From positions 248,001-312,000 of the forward strand of contig JAXGGA010000081.1 of NCBI GenBank assembly GCA_038373865.1: a DNA stretch of 64,000 nt. The letters run 5' to 3'. A program made the position numbers and the translations under genes. Shown piece by piece: positions 50,226-61,877 of this stretch. The stretch's first letter is position 1, and every line of letters begins with the position of its first letter. The DNA is from Uloborus plumipes (taxonomy: Eukaryota; Arthropoda; Arachnida; Araneae; Uloboridae). A model generated the notes under the pieces. The model searched no databases and was not told where the DNA came from. It saw only the letters and a list, made by a program, of their open reading frames with translations.

Positions 50226-52377
50226 TTTTTTCATGACAGTGACAAGAAACTGATTGTTCACATTTTTGTTCTCATGTGATGTTTCCTTTTGATTTTAGTT
50301 CAGTACCGATTGAAAATTGATACATTTTTAAATATCTTATTTGCTGTACGTATAATAAATATAATTGACACTAGCCGTTTCTCCCACTTTGTTGAAATTA
50401 GGGTGTGGGTTTTTTTTTTTTTTTTTTTTTTACTTCGTTAGAAGATAGTGTAAGTTAATTCGCTTCTTTTTTTATTTTTATTTTTTTTATAAATAATATT
50501 ATGATTACATTTTTGGCCAAAAGTTGTAATGGATATCTTTGCACTGCTAGACTTTTGAAGGTATTCAAGAGTTTTACGCAGCTGCTTGCATTAAGGTTTC
50601 CGATAGGTTTTAACACAAAAATCGAGGTTGAAAGATTATTTATGTGTTAACAAATTCAATAGAGTTGGATAGTATAATGTGAGTAAAAGGATTAGTTAAT
50701 TCTTAGTCATATGATGGGTTAGGCGAATCACAAAGATAATAGTTTATTCCTTACGCTATTCGTCTGAGGTCGAGGTGAAAGCAATAAAGCCATCTTTTTA
50801 ATTGCAAACACAATAATGTCAAACTCTAAACGGTGTTTCAGCAGTGTATGCTGAACAAATGAGTATGAGTAAAATGAATATATATATATATTACTCTACA
50901 TCGATACTCGGAGATATATTTACGATATTATGCTTTCAACAGTAATTTCGCAACAACCATAACAGTAGCCAGCAAATTAGTGCATACATTTTTCAAATTA
51001 TTTATCACTTCTCCAGTCTGTAAGCATCATCTTGTAGACAGATGAAGTTTAGGAAACTACTTCATATATCAACTCCCCTTCTAATAATCTACATATTTTA
51101 TGAGACAAGTTGAGATTATATTTAAGGTTTAACTTTGTGTTAAGCTGCTAAATATTACTTTCCCTAACATAGTGAGGATTAAAACTTAAAATGAAGCATT
51201 TAAAGATGATAAATTTATCTTCTACTTCTGCATATTAAATGAGAAGTGTTTCTATGGAGTTAAAAGGAAGTGAAAAGTAAGTAAAAATGTGCTTTGGAGT
51301 ATTATTAGGAAAATGGCTATTTGGGATTCATCGCTGTAGGGTTATAAACAGTTAATTATTGTTAATTATTTTTAAACTATGTTAGCTTACGGAGCATTGC
51401 TTGTATATTGTAATTTAAAAAGTGTTTACAATTGATGGATTTTCATCCATTCATAACTTAGTCATTAAATTGTGTTGTTCGGGTTAAAATGTGCGATTTC
51501 TGAAATATAATCGCATATTACATGAAACAATTTCTTAAAAAAAAAAAAAAAAAGACTTGAATTGAAAAATGGATATTTTTGCTCTGAATAATATCGTTAA
51601 ACGTGCATTTTAATAGCTAACCACTAAATCTTTGTTTTCGAAAATATGGTAACAATTTCAGTATTGTTACTTGGAATAAAATGAAACATTGGGTTAGTGT
51701 AAGCAAGCTCTATTACTGCCTTGTGGTACTTTTTGAAACTAAATTGCTAAATTGTTGGTGAGTGAAGACGAGTAACACATAGAAGACCTTCTGTGAATTG
51801 CTCGTATTTTCAAAAAACTGTGTAGGTACCATCATCATTGCTTAAAGCTGACACTGTAAAAAAAAAATTCTGTTGTTTTTTTTTCGAAGTTCAGATATCT
51901 TACATTTTCCTCTGTAGAAGGTCTACAAATGCGAAGTAATTGTTTTCAACCGGTTTTAACGTGTCATGTGGGAAGTTGTTAAATAATTTGACCTTCACAG
52001 CAATTTTTGTTGCTCAATTAAATGTTTCCATCTACTCAATACAAGCTGCACTCTCGATTACATGCGAACAATTAAGTTTCTCATAGTTTCCTTCGGTAAC
52101 CAACATAATGCTCTAGCCAACTGTGCCACGAACGCTACACTTGAATTGCTAAAAGATTTTTTATAAACAAAGATGTGCGCATGCGCGTAGAATGTAACAA
52201 GTGGAACGCTTTTTTATGTTATTTCTTTTCAGTTTACTCCGGTAGCCAACATCCCTTAACAAAGACCTTTCTAATATTTCTGCTATAAATATCATAGCTG
52301 CAAACAATGTTGCTCTAACTTTAAATTTAAATTGTTTTTCCCATATTACATCATCATTGTAAAGCATCATATCTTTT
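50226..52377. other. A+T-rich stretch without a gene
   Basis: Poly-T at 50409-50430, short (TA)n at 50878-50890, poly-A at 51537-51554. No bounded repeat or credible frame. Confidence 0.5.
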
Positions 52378-52640
52378 TAACCCCAGACGCAAATTGAAAG
52401 GGGTTTATAAGTTTGACGTGCCTTTGTATCTGTGTATCTGTCTGTTCCATTCTAGCAACTGAACGAATAACCTATTCTGAAAAAAAAAGTTTGAAATAAG
52501 AGTTAATCGGGAGTGTTCTCAGCTAGATTGCGTATTCGGATTGCATTAATTAACAAAGATACTAGTAAAAAAAACCTTTTAAATGTTTTTCGATATTTTT
52601 GAAGTGGAAACATACTTGAAATCTCAAAACAATAGTACCA
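52378..52640 (+). repeat. probable interspersed repeat fragment
   Basis: AACCCCAGACGCAAATTGAA, then GGGGTTTATAAGTTTGACGTG and TGTATCTGTCTGT, resembles a repeat start I associate with arthropod genomes, but I cannot name the family or its ends from this sequence. Confidence 0.3.
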
Positions 52641-53944
52641 AAAGATTTTTTTTTTTGTGTGTGTGTCTGATAGAATGTGTTTAGAACTTCCATGCTATAT
52701 AGAACTCGAATTACAATGTTTTTTAGTAAAGCCTTTATTTACGCGATTGAAAATGTTTATCTGTTGCCAGTTTCTATTTGTTATTAATTGAAATACTTGT
52801 AATTGATTTTATTAAAAGAATTTTGAAAGGATTTTCAACTTTCTCATTTCATTTTTGTGTTGCCATTTGAAGATGTTACTAGTAAGGATTATATTTCCTT
52901 GTCTATATTTACCAAGTCCTCTTAAAAGCAATTAAATATATTTAAATTTAAAATGCTTTCTGACAGGTGAAGTTCGTTTTAATATGACGTCGGCGATCTG
53001 GGTCAGTTTTTTTTTTTTTTTTTAATTTAACCTTAGTAATTGTTAAATTGCATAATCAATATTCACTTGTTTGGCTGGATATATTATGTTTTTCTTGCTG
53101 TTTTGAACAGTTTGATGCTGAAGATCTGTAAAATGTAACTTAATTTTCTGCACTATGTCACTGCTTCAAATAAACCATTGCCATCGTTTCAATCAGTACT
53201 TTCGTCAGAAATATATTTTTTATTTCATTTCATTAGTTTATAACAATCATTAAAAACAATTTGTAGCAAAATATGTGCAAGTTATGCGCATATTGTGCAA
53301 TTTAATTTGAGTTATCAAGATTGTTAGCATCGACTTTTAAGCTCGATCGTAGTATATTCATTAACGATCTCTTATTATAGCTTTTCTCTACTATGAAATA
53401 TACGTTAATTTCCTTATTTCATCGCACTTATACAGTAACATTCCTCTTCAAATATTTATATGTATGTATGTATACATTAATTCCTCTACTTTATCTTATT
53501 TCCCCAGTCATGTGATTCTTCAAACATGAAGATAATCCTTTTTCAATTCAGCAGAAAACGTGCATGCAAAAATCAGCCACTAGAAATGTAATCGAACTCG
53601 AGACAGAATGAGAATAAAAAAGACACTGTATCAGATTGAAAATATATCATGGTGCATCAAAAGTAGCTTTCGGAAACTTTTGATTATTCTACCACTGAGC
53701 AATACGACAAATCTTTCATGCATTATACAACTGCTGAGACGTTATAAGACCATAAAATTCAAATATGCTAAAGTTTTTCCCAAGAAGATGGATTTCCCTT
53801 TCTGTAGCTTGCTTGAGAGATTCTTGACTGCTTATTTGCATTACATACGTTTTATATAACAGTGAATTTATTTCTTTGCTGTAAACGAGACGGCTATGTA
53901 ATTTTTAATACAGAGTATATAACTGAAGGTTGTCATGCATTACA
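52641..53944. other. A+T-rich stretch without a gene
   Basis: Poly-T at 53007-53023. The 83-codon frame at 53608-53859 has no motif. Confidence 0.5.
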
Positions 53945-54237
53945 GAAAAAAAGCTGTTGTTTTTACAGTATACTACTGGCATCAGAGGTTCCGGTTTAAG
54001 ACAGTAAAAACACTGTAATAACTAGCTATTTTACAGTTAGTTACTGTAAAATTGGCAATTTTACCATAAAATTACTGTGATACTGCATAAAACAACAGTA
54101 ATATTAGCAGCAGATGCTCCAGTTGAAAACTGTAAATTGCAAAATACACTGTAATAAACTGCGAAACTAGTAATTTTACAGTTTATTACTACAAAATTAG
54201 CTGTATTATACTGTAAAAACATCTATTTTTTACAGTG
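53945..54237. mobile_element. ACTGTAAAA-family MITE, about 290 bp
   Basis: The right end TTTTTTACAGTG (followed by TA) pairs with a left end near 53943 (TACAGAAAAAAAGC, diverged). The interior alternates TTTACTGTAAAATT, TACAGTTTATTACT and ACTGTAATAA motifs, giving many possible local hairpins, and contains the marker phrase ACTGGCATCAGAGGTTCC found also in the copy at 61444. Confidence 0.7.
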
Positions 54238-54352
54238 TATATTATTTTATATAATTTTTTTAATGTTTCCATTGAACTTGTGCAACACAATTATCATGTT
54301 ATTAAATCATTTATCTGTATTCCTTTTAGCGGTTATTTTATAATCTGTAGTA

Positions 54353-56510
54353 GGGGAAGACCGCCTATATTGGACCACTGCTTAAATTGGACCTCGGGCT
54401 TAAAATCTAGTACAGAGATCTGTGCTACACTTTAACAGTAAAAACATGAAGTTTTAGGAATAAAATCAATGTGTATGAAGTTTCACCAGTCTTCGAACTA
54501 TGTAGCGTGAGTTATGGCTTGATTTGTGTTGAAAACGTGCGAAATCTTATTTTGTGGACTTGTTTCTAGAAGGAGAACTCAAAAACTTGTGAATTGCGGC
54601 AAAATGCTGTTACAGTATTATAATCTGTGTTTAATAAGGATTACATTGATGTATTTATATGCCCGATTGTGATAATTTTTGACAGAGCAATGAGCCGAAG
54701 AATAAAAAATGGCGTGTTTTCCTTTATCGGACCGAAAAAATTTTCCTATATTGGACCGGTGGTCCAATTTAAGAATATAATTTTAAATAAGACTTTTAAT
54801 TAATGGTAACATAAAATAAGTGACTCGTCTTATTTAATAGCCTAGTTAAAATTATTTTAAGCATACTTTAACACCCTTTCACGATATTCATTTAAACTTT
54901 TTTATCAAGCACATTTTTATCAAGTAGAAGCTGCAACTTCTTAAAATTTATTTTTTTTTATCTTCATCCATTAAGCTGCAGTTTCAGGTTGTGAAACATA
55001 TTTCTTAACCTAAATAAAATGTATGCTGGTTTACCGAGAGAAAAATATGAAATTCTTCGATGCTTTCAAAACGATTTTAAAAAGAAACAATTTATATGCT
55101 ACTAAAATGATCAATGCAGATGAAGCCGGTCTTTTCATTGTCCAAAAGCCCCAAAATATATTGACGTATAGAGATAAACACCAGGTTGGAGCAGTAATGA
55201 GTGGTGAACGTAGTAGAAATACACTGGTTATTTGCTACATGAGTGCAACAGAATAGCAAGCTCCCCATGCTTATTTTCAAAAGATTACGTTTCACATATG
55301 AGCTCATCGTAAAAGCATCCCCTGGTGAGCAATATGCATGTTCAAAAACAGGTTGGATCACAAACGATAATTCACACAATTGATGCAACATTTCATCAGA
55401 ACTGTTAAGCCAAGCAATGTAAAAAGAATGTCTATTAATGGATAGGCACAGAACTTACATAAAGAACATTGATGCAATAAACCTAGCTAACGAGAACTAT
55501 ATAATAATAATTTCTCTTTAAGCGCATCATACACTTTGATGTGGTCTTTATTCAGTCTCTGTCTACATATTTTAATCGAGCATGTGATACATGGATGCGA
55601 GAACATCTAATGAAATCCATTATCTAATATCGCACAGGAGAACTGTTTGGTAACTCTTATAGGCAAACCGCAATCCAGACCATATCAAAAGCTGTGAATT
55701 GATTCTAAAGAACAGGAGTTTAGCCTGTTAATTGACATGTGTTTAATGACATTGATTTGGCTGCAACAGAATTAGAGGCAAGTAGTCCAGATAAAACTAC
55801 TCAAAGTGAATACGGAACAGGTTACATGTTCGGTGTAAGTTGTACACCATGTACAAGAACTAGCTACGACTTGTACGACTAGTACAAGTTCTGCAGAATC
55901 GACAGATAGTTCTCATCAAAACATGATTGTCAACTCTAACTATGATTTTGTAAAGCCGGCTCACACATTAACCTTTGCCTAGAAATAGAAGGAACAAAAA
56001 GGAAGGTTATCTCAGCAATCATTCTAACGCCGTATAAAAGAGGCATAGAGCAGAAAAAGTCACACAAGAAGAAGCAAGAAACTGCACAAAACATTTGTTA
56101 TTGCAATATTTGTCATAGAGACGAAGTGAAAAACCTGATTAAGTGTATGAAATGCCATCGGCGAGTTTATCAACACTGCCTAAGTGAAGCCGATGCAAAA
56201 GAAATTCTGTTGCAAATTCTGGAAAAAAGCTGTATAGTTTAAATATGTTATTCTATGATTTCTTCGTACAGTCCAATTTAGGAAGCGCATGGTTCAATTT
56301 AGGCGTATATATTCCTAAATTGGACTTTTGCAACTTTTTATAAGATAATTTTTTAAAAAATAATTTTCATATTTTCAGAAAATATAAGCTACTAGGGCGG
56401 TTCCTGATTAAATTTAGCTTGCGATGCTCTATTTTGCATTTCTGTTTTGCTTCACATTGAGCGACACAGGCCTTCTGTGCTTAGGGGGTCCAATATAGGC
56501 GGTCTTCCCC
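54353..56510 (+). mobile_element. pogo/Tigger-type element, 2.16 kb, inactive
   Basis: Perfect 24-bp inverted ends start GGGGAAGACCGCCTATATTG (54353-54376 and 56487-56510), with TA outside both. The motif ATTGGACC or its complement recurs at 54369, 54386, 54752, 54766, 56270, 56290 and 56316, close to both ends. The interior carries a broken DDE transposase and a PHD-finger coding block. Perfect TIRs with a dead gene suggest the copy was moved, or its ends kept, by a transposase made elsewhere. Confidence 0.88.
55023..56240 (+). pseudogene. pogo-family transposase with C-terminal PHD, broken
   Basis: The first frame (55023-55253) has NADEAGLFIVQKPQNIL and HQVGAVMSGERSRNTLV, the DDE_1 start with the first catalytic Asp and the QVG-TSGER block of pogo/Tigger/Jerky transposases. 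After a stop, another frame gives PMLIFKRLRF and SKTGWITNDN. Further blocks in changing frames are NLANENYIIIISL (about 55480-55520, the region after the second Asp), DVVFIQSLSTYFNRACDTWM (about 55537-55596) and TGV-stop-PVN-stop-HVFNDIDFAATE (about 55711-55770). At 56096-56180 a zinc-finger block reads CYCNICHRDEVKNLIKCMKC with VYQHC following, the first six ligands of a PHD finger. The last Cys pair is disrupted by a frameshift and a Cys-to-Trp change. The N-terminal CENP-B-like DNA-binding half is not seen. PHD fingers at this position are known in pogo-type transposases of arthropods. Confidence 0.85.
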
Positions 56511-56549
56511 TATAATTGCCACGCTAATGTTGGGTTTTTTTTTTTAACC

Positions 56550-57005
56550 CTGGGAATGGTGAATAGAACACGGGAACCTTTTAAGCTGTCGACCAACTTA
56601 GAGCGCATTCTATTGCTTAGTCTTTCGTCGTAATATTTAAGCAAACAATTTTTATTTGTTTAAATCTCAGAAGCTCTGACACAGGCAATCGGTTCTCATT
56701 TTTCTGACTTCACACGTTTCTAAAAGTGATGCACATGAGTGAAGCCCTATAATTTTTACGATATTTTTTAAATAGTGAAGCCCTGTAGGTGCTTATTTTT
56801 TCCGAGAATGGTGAATAGAGCAGGGGATCCTTCTTAGCTGTAGCTCAACATGGAACACCTTCTATTGTTTACTATCATCAAGTAATTCAAGCAAACAGTT
56901 TTTATTTAGTTAACTCTTATAAACTCTGACATTCGCAATCACCTCTCAACGCTCTGATTTCACAAGTTTCCAAAACTGACAAATATGAGATCTATCATTA
57001 AAATC
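56550..57005 (+). repeat. diverged tandem duplication, unit about 255 bp
   Basis: GGGAATGGTGAATAGAACAC near 56551 is repeated as GAGAATGGTGAATAGAGCAG near 56804. The texts then run parallel through TTCTATTG, AAGCAAACA-TTTTTATTT and CTCTGACA-CAATC to a final CACAAGTTTCCAAAACTGA-like block. The copies differ by many substitutions, so the event is old. Confidence 0.7.
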
Positions 57006-57075
57006 TTTTCACCAATTTAACACTTTCAAGTTTATCTTGCCGTCTCATGTCACCATATTGTCATATTTCCTTATT

Positions 57076-57114
57076 TATAGGTGTAAAGTGAAACCTCTAC
57101 AGTTTACACCTATA
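57076..57114. repeat. 12-bp stem hairpin
   Basis: TATAGGTGTAAA (57076-57087) and its exact complement TTTACACCTATA (57103-57114) flank a 15-base loop. Nothing around it suggests a terminator or RNA gene. Confidence 0.7.
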
Positions 57115-57859
57115 ACCTCTCTAACTGCAGTCGAACAGTTTCCGGTCGCAACAATCGCATATTAGGCAACTAGTTTCGGCGTTCTAAGTAGATGTGGGAT
57201 ATAAGTACAGGAAAAACATTCAGGTATCTTATATACACTGGCGGAAAAAAAAATCCCAACACCAAGAAAAAATTTCTGCAGAGTAATGAAATTTGGGTAA
57301 TGCAATTGTCTAGTTAACATGTTTAATTGATTAAATGTACAAGATCACTGGCTAATTTAAGCTCAAGGAAATGATGTTCAAATGTGAAATTATGTTAATT
57401 TAGTAGAGGATGTAACCTCCAGAATTTTGAAGGCAAGCCTGCAAGCGTGCATGCATTATGTCATACAGGTGCCGAATGTCACTTTGCAGTATGGAGTTCA
57501 TGCTTGTTGTGTCAATACTAGGACCGTCATTGCTGACTGTGGATGATGCTCGAGGTACCGTACCATGATATCCCGTACGTTATCAATTGGAGACATACCT
57601 GGTGATTTTGCAAGTCATGGTAACATGTCAGCACTCTGTAGAGTACATTGCGTTGCAGCAGCGATGTGAGGGCGAGCGTTATCCTGTTGGAAAACGCCCC
57701 CTTGAATGCTACTCATGAAGGGCTGTACTATTGGTTAAATTACCAGACTGCCGACAAATTTTCAGTCAGTGAGTTTGGGATAACCACAAGAATGCCCCTG
57801 CTGTCGTAGGAAATTGCTCCAGAGACCATAACTCCAGGTGTGGGTCTCGTGTGTCTAGG

Positions 57860-59690
57860 CAAGGCTTCACTAGATAGCGTTTTATACAGGCTACTTCATT
57901 ACTCAAAACATCAATGGTAAAGATTTACCAGCTAGAGAGCGCTGAACGAGGACCACCCAAATGTTTGTTTACATTTATTAGCATGTTGTTTCTGCTGTAG
58001 AAAGTGATGTTTATCCTATCTTTAAGGGTTAAAAAATATTGATATAGTTAACTGAAGTGGAGTACAGAGTGAATTGATGCCGAAGGCCTTATTAGTACTG
58101 CTTTTTAGGGGAAATAAATTCACTTTTCAAGTAAAGTTTGCCACAACTCATGATTCAGTCATTCGACATTCATTCATCTGTTTACTTACTTCGAATTAGC
58201 AACATATAGCAATGGCGTTCAATTTTGACATCTCTGCATTAATAAAATATACGCTTATAATCGCAGCCGATAAATAAAAATGTAGCAATGAAATAATATT
58301 GTTCTATTTACTATTTTGTTTCATTATTGTTGCTCACACGATCTTAATTGCTACGCAAAAGCTCAGATGTTCATTTTGATAGCGTTGACCCATCAGAGCG
58401 ATAAATGGCGAATCTATTCGTAGGGACATTTCCTTTTGATGCCCCAGAATGAATGCCCCGCAATGAAGCGATTGGTGTTCAACGGAAAGACGATTGACAA
58501 CAAAACATATTAATTTCTTTAGTAACAACGAAATGAGCATATATAATCGCTTGGTACTAAAGAGAAAGTACGAAAAAAATAAACAAAACTACAATTTAAC
58601 GACCACCAACTGTAAAATTTTGTTTTCATTTACACAAAAGAAAAAGGTGATGTTCTTTTTATGTTAAATTTCACACATTGATAATATTTCGATAATTCGG
58701 AATCTGGTGTGGTTGCCAAATTTTTGGCGATAATTACTTTATTTTGTTGCTCTTTAGTTTATGTTTGCGAAGGAAGTATTTCCCTCGCTCATAAATTGGC
58801 CACAAAGATTTGACGCCAATAGGGAAAGATAACCAGACTTCCAATCACCGAAATCTTCCCTTTTTTGTTTCTAATTTCACACATATGTTTAATACTTGAA
58901 AGTAAAATAATGGGCCAACTGAAAAAAAAAGCTGCGAAATAATGTGAGAATTCTTATTAAAAAACTCGCCAAATCAACTTTAAAAGCTCCATTAGCATGT
59001 AACATAATAAGTTTAATAAATATATCGAGCCAAAATGCAAAATAAGAGAAAAAAAGCTACCATGAAGACGATGCAAGCTTAAAATTTTAATCTTCGCTTA
59101 GGTGGTAAGAAAATACATCGCCAAGTTAAAAAACGTACCTATAACTGAAACGTACATACTACCAAAGATCTCGGTTATTGAAATATTCTCAAAAGCTTTA
59201 CGGAGAACAAATTCTTGATGTGCTTTTCAAGATATTAGTGCCATAGTCATTAAATGTAAAAAAATCGCCAAATAAATTAATTTGACAATCTAAACTCATC
59301 AAAAGTTTTGATGGAACTATCGTTCCAAAATCGCCATTTATCGCTCTGCGGTGCCAGTGTCGTTTCATAGTTTAATTATAATTAGAATCAATTAAAATGA
59401 AAAATAATTCGCTAACTAATTAAAACAAGCCGTTAAAATGCAGAATAAACCAGCAAATCGAACAAGCTATTAAATGACGTTAAAATATAATAAAATAGAA
59501 TTGAATGCTAAATTGTAAAATTGTCGCCAACATATTAAATTTTAATTTTGTCTTTTATTATCTGATTTGTATATAATGTTAGTTAGCACAAAATTCGATA
59601 GATGTCGCTAGGCGACATCTATCCGTTTTTATCCCAAGGATTTTGATCAAATGAAGCAGCCTGTATAAAACGCTATCTAGTGAAGCCTTG
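57860..59690. mobile_element. element D, 1.83-kb insertion in Tc1 element C
   Basis: The ends CAAGGCTTCACTAGATAGCG and its inverse complement continue inward for about 41 bp in all with one mismatch (TTTTATACAGGCTACTTCATT against GCTTCATT). The target GTCTAGG(C) is present at 57853-57859(60) and again at 59691-59697(98), so the duplication is 7 or 8 bp. A CA start and about 8-bp duplication suggest the hAT superfamily. There is no transposase frame. A 12-bp stem palindrome, GATAGATGTCGC with complement GCGACATCTATC, lies near 59598-59624. Confidence 0.85.
58394..59348. repeat. inner inverted repeat pair within element D
   Basis: CAGAGCGATAAATGGCGA at 58394-58411 has its exact complement at 59331-59348. 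The pair could be the ends of a further nested element of 955 bp, since CAGAG starts are known in hAT elements, but the flanks (TGACCCAT and CGGTGCCA) do not match as a target duplication. Confidence 0.5.
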
Positions 59691-60615
59691 GTCTAGGCCG
59701 TAGCCAGCTTTTATGCAGGCGGTCCCCTGGCCTCCTTCTGACCAATGTACAGTCACCACTGGCACTAATGCAGAAACTGTTTTCATCAAAAATTACAACA
59801 GATCTCCACTCCGACCTCCAGTGAGCTCAGTCGTGGCACCACTGCCGTCGGAAAAGGCAATGGTTTGCAGTCAATGGAATATCGGCTGCAGGCTACCTGG
59901 CTCGGAGCTGTCCTTGAAGTAAACAGTTTCTTACCGTTCCTAGGGTCACGACGGTACCAACTGCAGCTCGAATGTCAGCCGCAGATGCAGTACGATGCGC
60001 CACAGCCGTGCGCAAGATTCGGCGATCTTCCTTCTCAGTCGTGCCACGTGGCAATTCGGAACTCGATCTTCTTGAGGTAGTACCATCCCTTGCCCATAGC
60101 TTCCAATAATCATGCATGGTGGAAACATTCCCACCCAAGTATTTCTGCAATATCGCGAAATGAAAATCCACTTTCTCGTAGCCAAATTGTATGACCTCGT
60201 TCAAACTCGGTGAGCTGTTGGTAATGGCTTTCTTCGTCTTCTTAAATGCATTCCTAGCTAACATGAACGCAATTCGTCAAATTTCACGGAAAAATAATAC
60301 ACGCGAGCTTCACAACACGCTTTTAAAATAAGCCTTATTTGCATGCTCTGAGTGACGCCAGCTGCGCCACACTTATGCGCGGAACGCGAAATTTCAATCG
60401 ATGTCATCTTTCAGTTGTATAAACACGCCTACCAAATGTCGTTTATCTAACACAAGTCTTTCTTGGTGTTGGGATTTTTTTTTCCGCCAGTGTATCACTA
60501 GTCTGTTTTTCTTTACCACAGGGGAACTTATTTATTCCTTTATCAAATTCCTTGATTAAACAGTCACTTTAAAGCTTATTGTATCGGCTATTGACGAAAA
60601 ATAACCTATGGTCAT

Positions 60616-60643
60616 TTTTTTTTTTTTTTTGTGTGTGTGTGTC
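60616..60643. repeat. T-run followed by (GT)n
   Basis: A homopolymer T tract directly followed by six GT units. It has no features beyond simple sequence. Confidence 0.8.
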
Positions 60644-60712
60644 AAAAAATCTTGTTTTTCTGTTACTTATCACATATTGCTTCAGTGAAGATCTTTTGAA
60701 AGCTAAAATGCA

Positions 60713-60775
60713 GTGACGTGATTGGATAATGCGTCTCGCCAGATCGCAGGTTCAATCCTGCAATGGTTTTGGTCA
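60713..60775 (+). other. tRNA-like remnant or tRNA-derived SINE head
   Basis: GTGAC at 60713 and GTCAC at 60771 could pair as an acceptor stem. GATTGGATAATGCGTCT resembles the D-arm and A-box region of an Arg-type tRNA, and GATCGCAGGTTCAATCCTGC contains a perfect B box with a pairing T-arm (GCAGG and CCTGC). The anticodon arm is too short for a functional tRNA, as about ten bases appear deleted. This is therefore a decayed tRNA copy or a SINE fragment. Confidence 0.45.
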
Positions 60776-60910
60776 CTTTTGATTCATTTTATTTTTCCAC
60801 CGGCCAATTTTGATCGAAATTTTCAAGAATATTTTATCTACACTCATTGTAGGATTTTAAACTGCAGTTTTACTGTAGCATTGAAACACTTAATGAAAAA
60901 GTTTATTTAG

Positions 60911-61443
60911 GCATGAATAATCTTTCTTTTAGAGGGGGGGTCCTAAGTACTTCATAAAACTACAAAAGAATGGCATCATTTCGTTTTCTTTTAAATCAGT
61001 AAAACATAACAATTGACTTCGTGCCTGCTTTCAAATATTTACCCGCAAAAATATCGAATAATTGAATTACTGCTGTCCAGCCCGAAACTTTCGAATAATC
61101 GCTAAAATACCTCATCTTAGGCGATACCGTCATTCTGAGTATCTCTGCCCAATGTGCTTAAATATGGTGACTATCTAAATTTTGAAAATAAAGTTGCAAG
61201 TGTAATGGAGCGCTCTTCCGTTTTAGCCTATTTTTTCTGAAGATAGAAAATAATATATAACACGCTATATAATCTAGTCTGATTGCTCAAATGCGAGAGT
61301 AAGCATGAGTTGAGTGGAAAATAAGAGTTAATGAACTGATAGAAAATAGGTTTTCTTAGTTACGAAGAGCTTTTGCTTGTTTAAGTGTGTGTCAACCTAT
61401 GCCGAAATTTTGATGTTTGGTTAAGGATTTTAAAGTGTTTTTA
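60911..61443. other. non-coding, nothing recognised
   Basis: A G-run lies at 60934-60940. No gene or bounded repeat. Confidence 0.5.
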
Positions 61444-61770
61444 CACTGCAAAAAATATGCTACTTTTTTTAGTCTAATACTGGCAGCGAAAGTTCCAGTT
61501 TAGAGCAGTAAAAACACAGTAATAAACAGTATAACTAGCTGTTTTGCAGTTTATTACTATAAATTAACAATTTTACAGTTTATTACCATGAAATAAGCTG
61601 TATTGTACTGTAAAAATAACAGTATAATACTGGCAGCAGAGGTTCCAGTTTAAAACTGTGAAATGCACAGTAATAAACAGTAAAAATAGCAATTTTGCAG
61701 TTTATTACTGTAAAATTGCAATGAAATTAGCTTTGTTATACTGTAAAAACAAAATTTATTTTTTACGGTG
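61444..61770. mobile_element. ACTGTAAAA-family MITE, 327 bp
   Basis: The left end CACTGCAAAAAATA pairs with the right end read inward, CACCGTAAAAAATA, with TA outside both (61442-61443 and 61771-61772). Internally a unit of about 150 bp occurs twice, each starting at CTAATACTGGCAGC or TAATACTGGCAGC with GTTCCAGTTTA and then TTTTGCAGTTTATTACT. Same family as 53945-54237 and 30569-30701. Confidence 0.8.
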
Positions 61771-61823
61771 TAGGTTTCTGCGCCCACTATTAAATGGATT
61801 TTAATCGAGAACACATGTTAGAC

Positions 61824-61856
61824 ATTCAATAATTTAGGGGCTTCAAATTATTGAAT
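61824..61856. repeat. 12-bp stem hairpin before the PHD fragment
   Basis: ATTCAATAATTT (61824-61835) and its complement AAATTATTGAAT (61845-61856) surround a 9-base loop. Its role is unknown. It lies between the MITE and the PHD frame. Confidence 0.6.
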
Positions 61857-61877
61857 AAAATACATTAACTTCCATAA

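Larger units (their letters stand above)
57400..60264 (-). pseudogene. Tc1-like transposase of element C, broken and interrupted
   Basis: Reading leftward on the minus strand, 60264-59893 gives MLARNAFKKTKKAI and then the same out-of-frame stretch as element B (NSSPSLNEVIQFGYEKVDFH) before regaining the ancestral frame at GNVST. It continues through TVRNCLLQGQLRAR to a TAG unique to this copy. The gene is then cut at 57860-59690 by another element. On the far side the C-terminal part follows: DNARPHIAAATQ with the second Asp, the TGA at the same conserved Trp codon as in B, and SPIDNVRD with Asp instead of Glu. The end, matching GGYTLY of B, is at 57400-57402. It is a dead gene. Confidence 0.88.
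57236..60492 (-). mobile_element. Tc1/mariner element C, split by an insertion
   Basis: The ends match element B (CACTGGCGG, nine A, TCCCAACACCAAGAA) and are bordered by TA at 57234-57235 and 60493-60494. The total is 3257 bp, but removing the 1831-bp insertion and one target copy leaves about 1.42 kb, close to the 1428 bp of element B. It lies in the opposite orientation to B. Its transposase shares the lesions seen in B and has extra ones. Confidence 0.9.

Noticed and set aside
54990..55260. The pogo frame as a domesticated host gene
   Set aside because: It lies between perfect TIRs with TA duplications and continues into frameshifted remnants of the same transposase, so it is part of a transposon.
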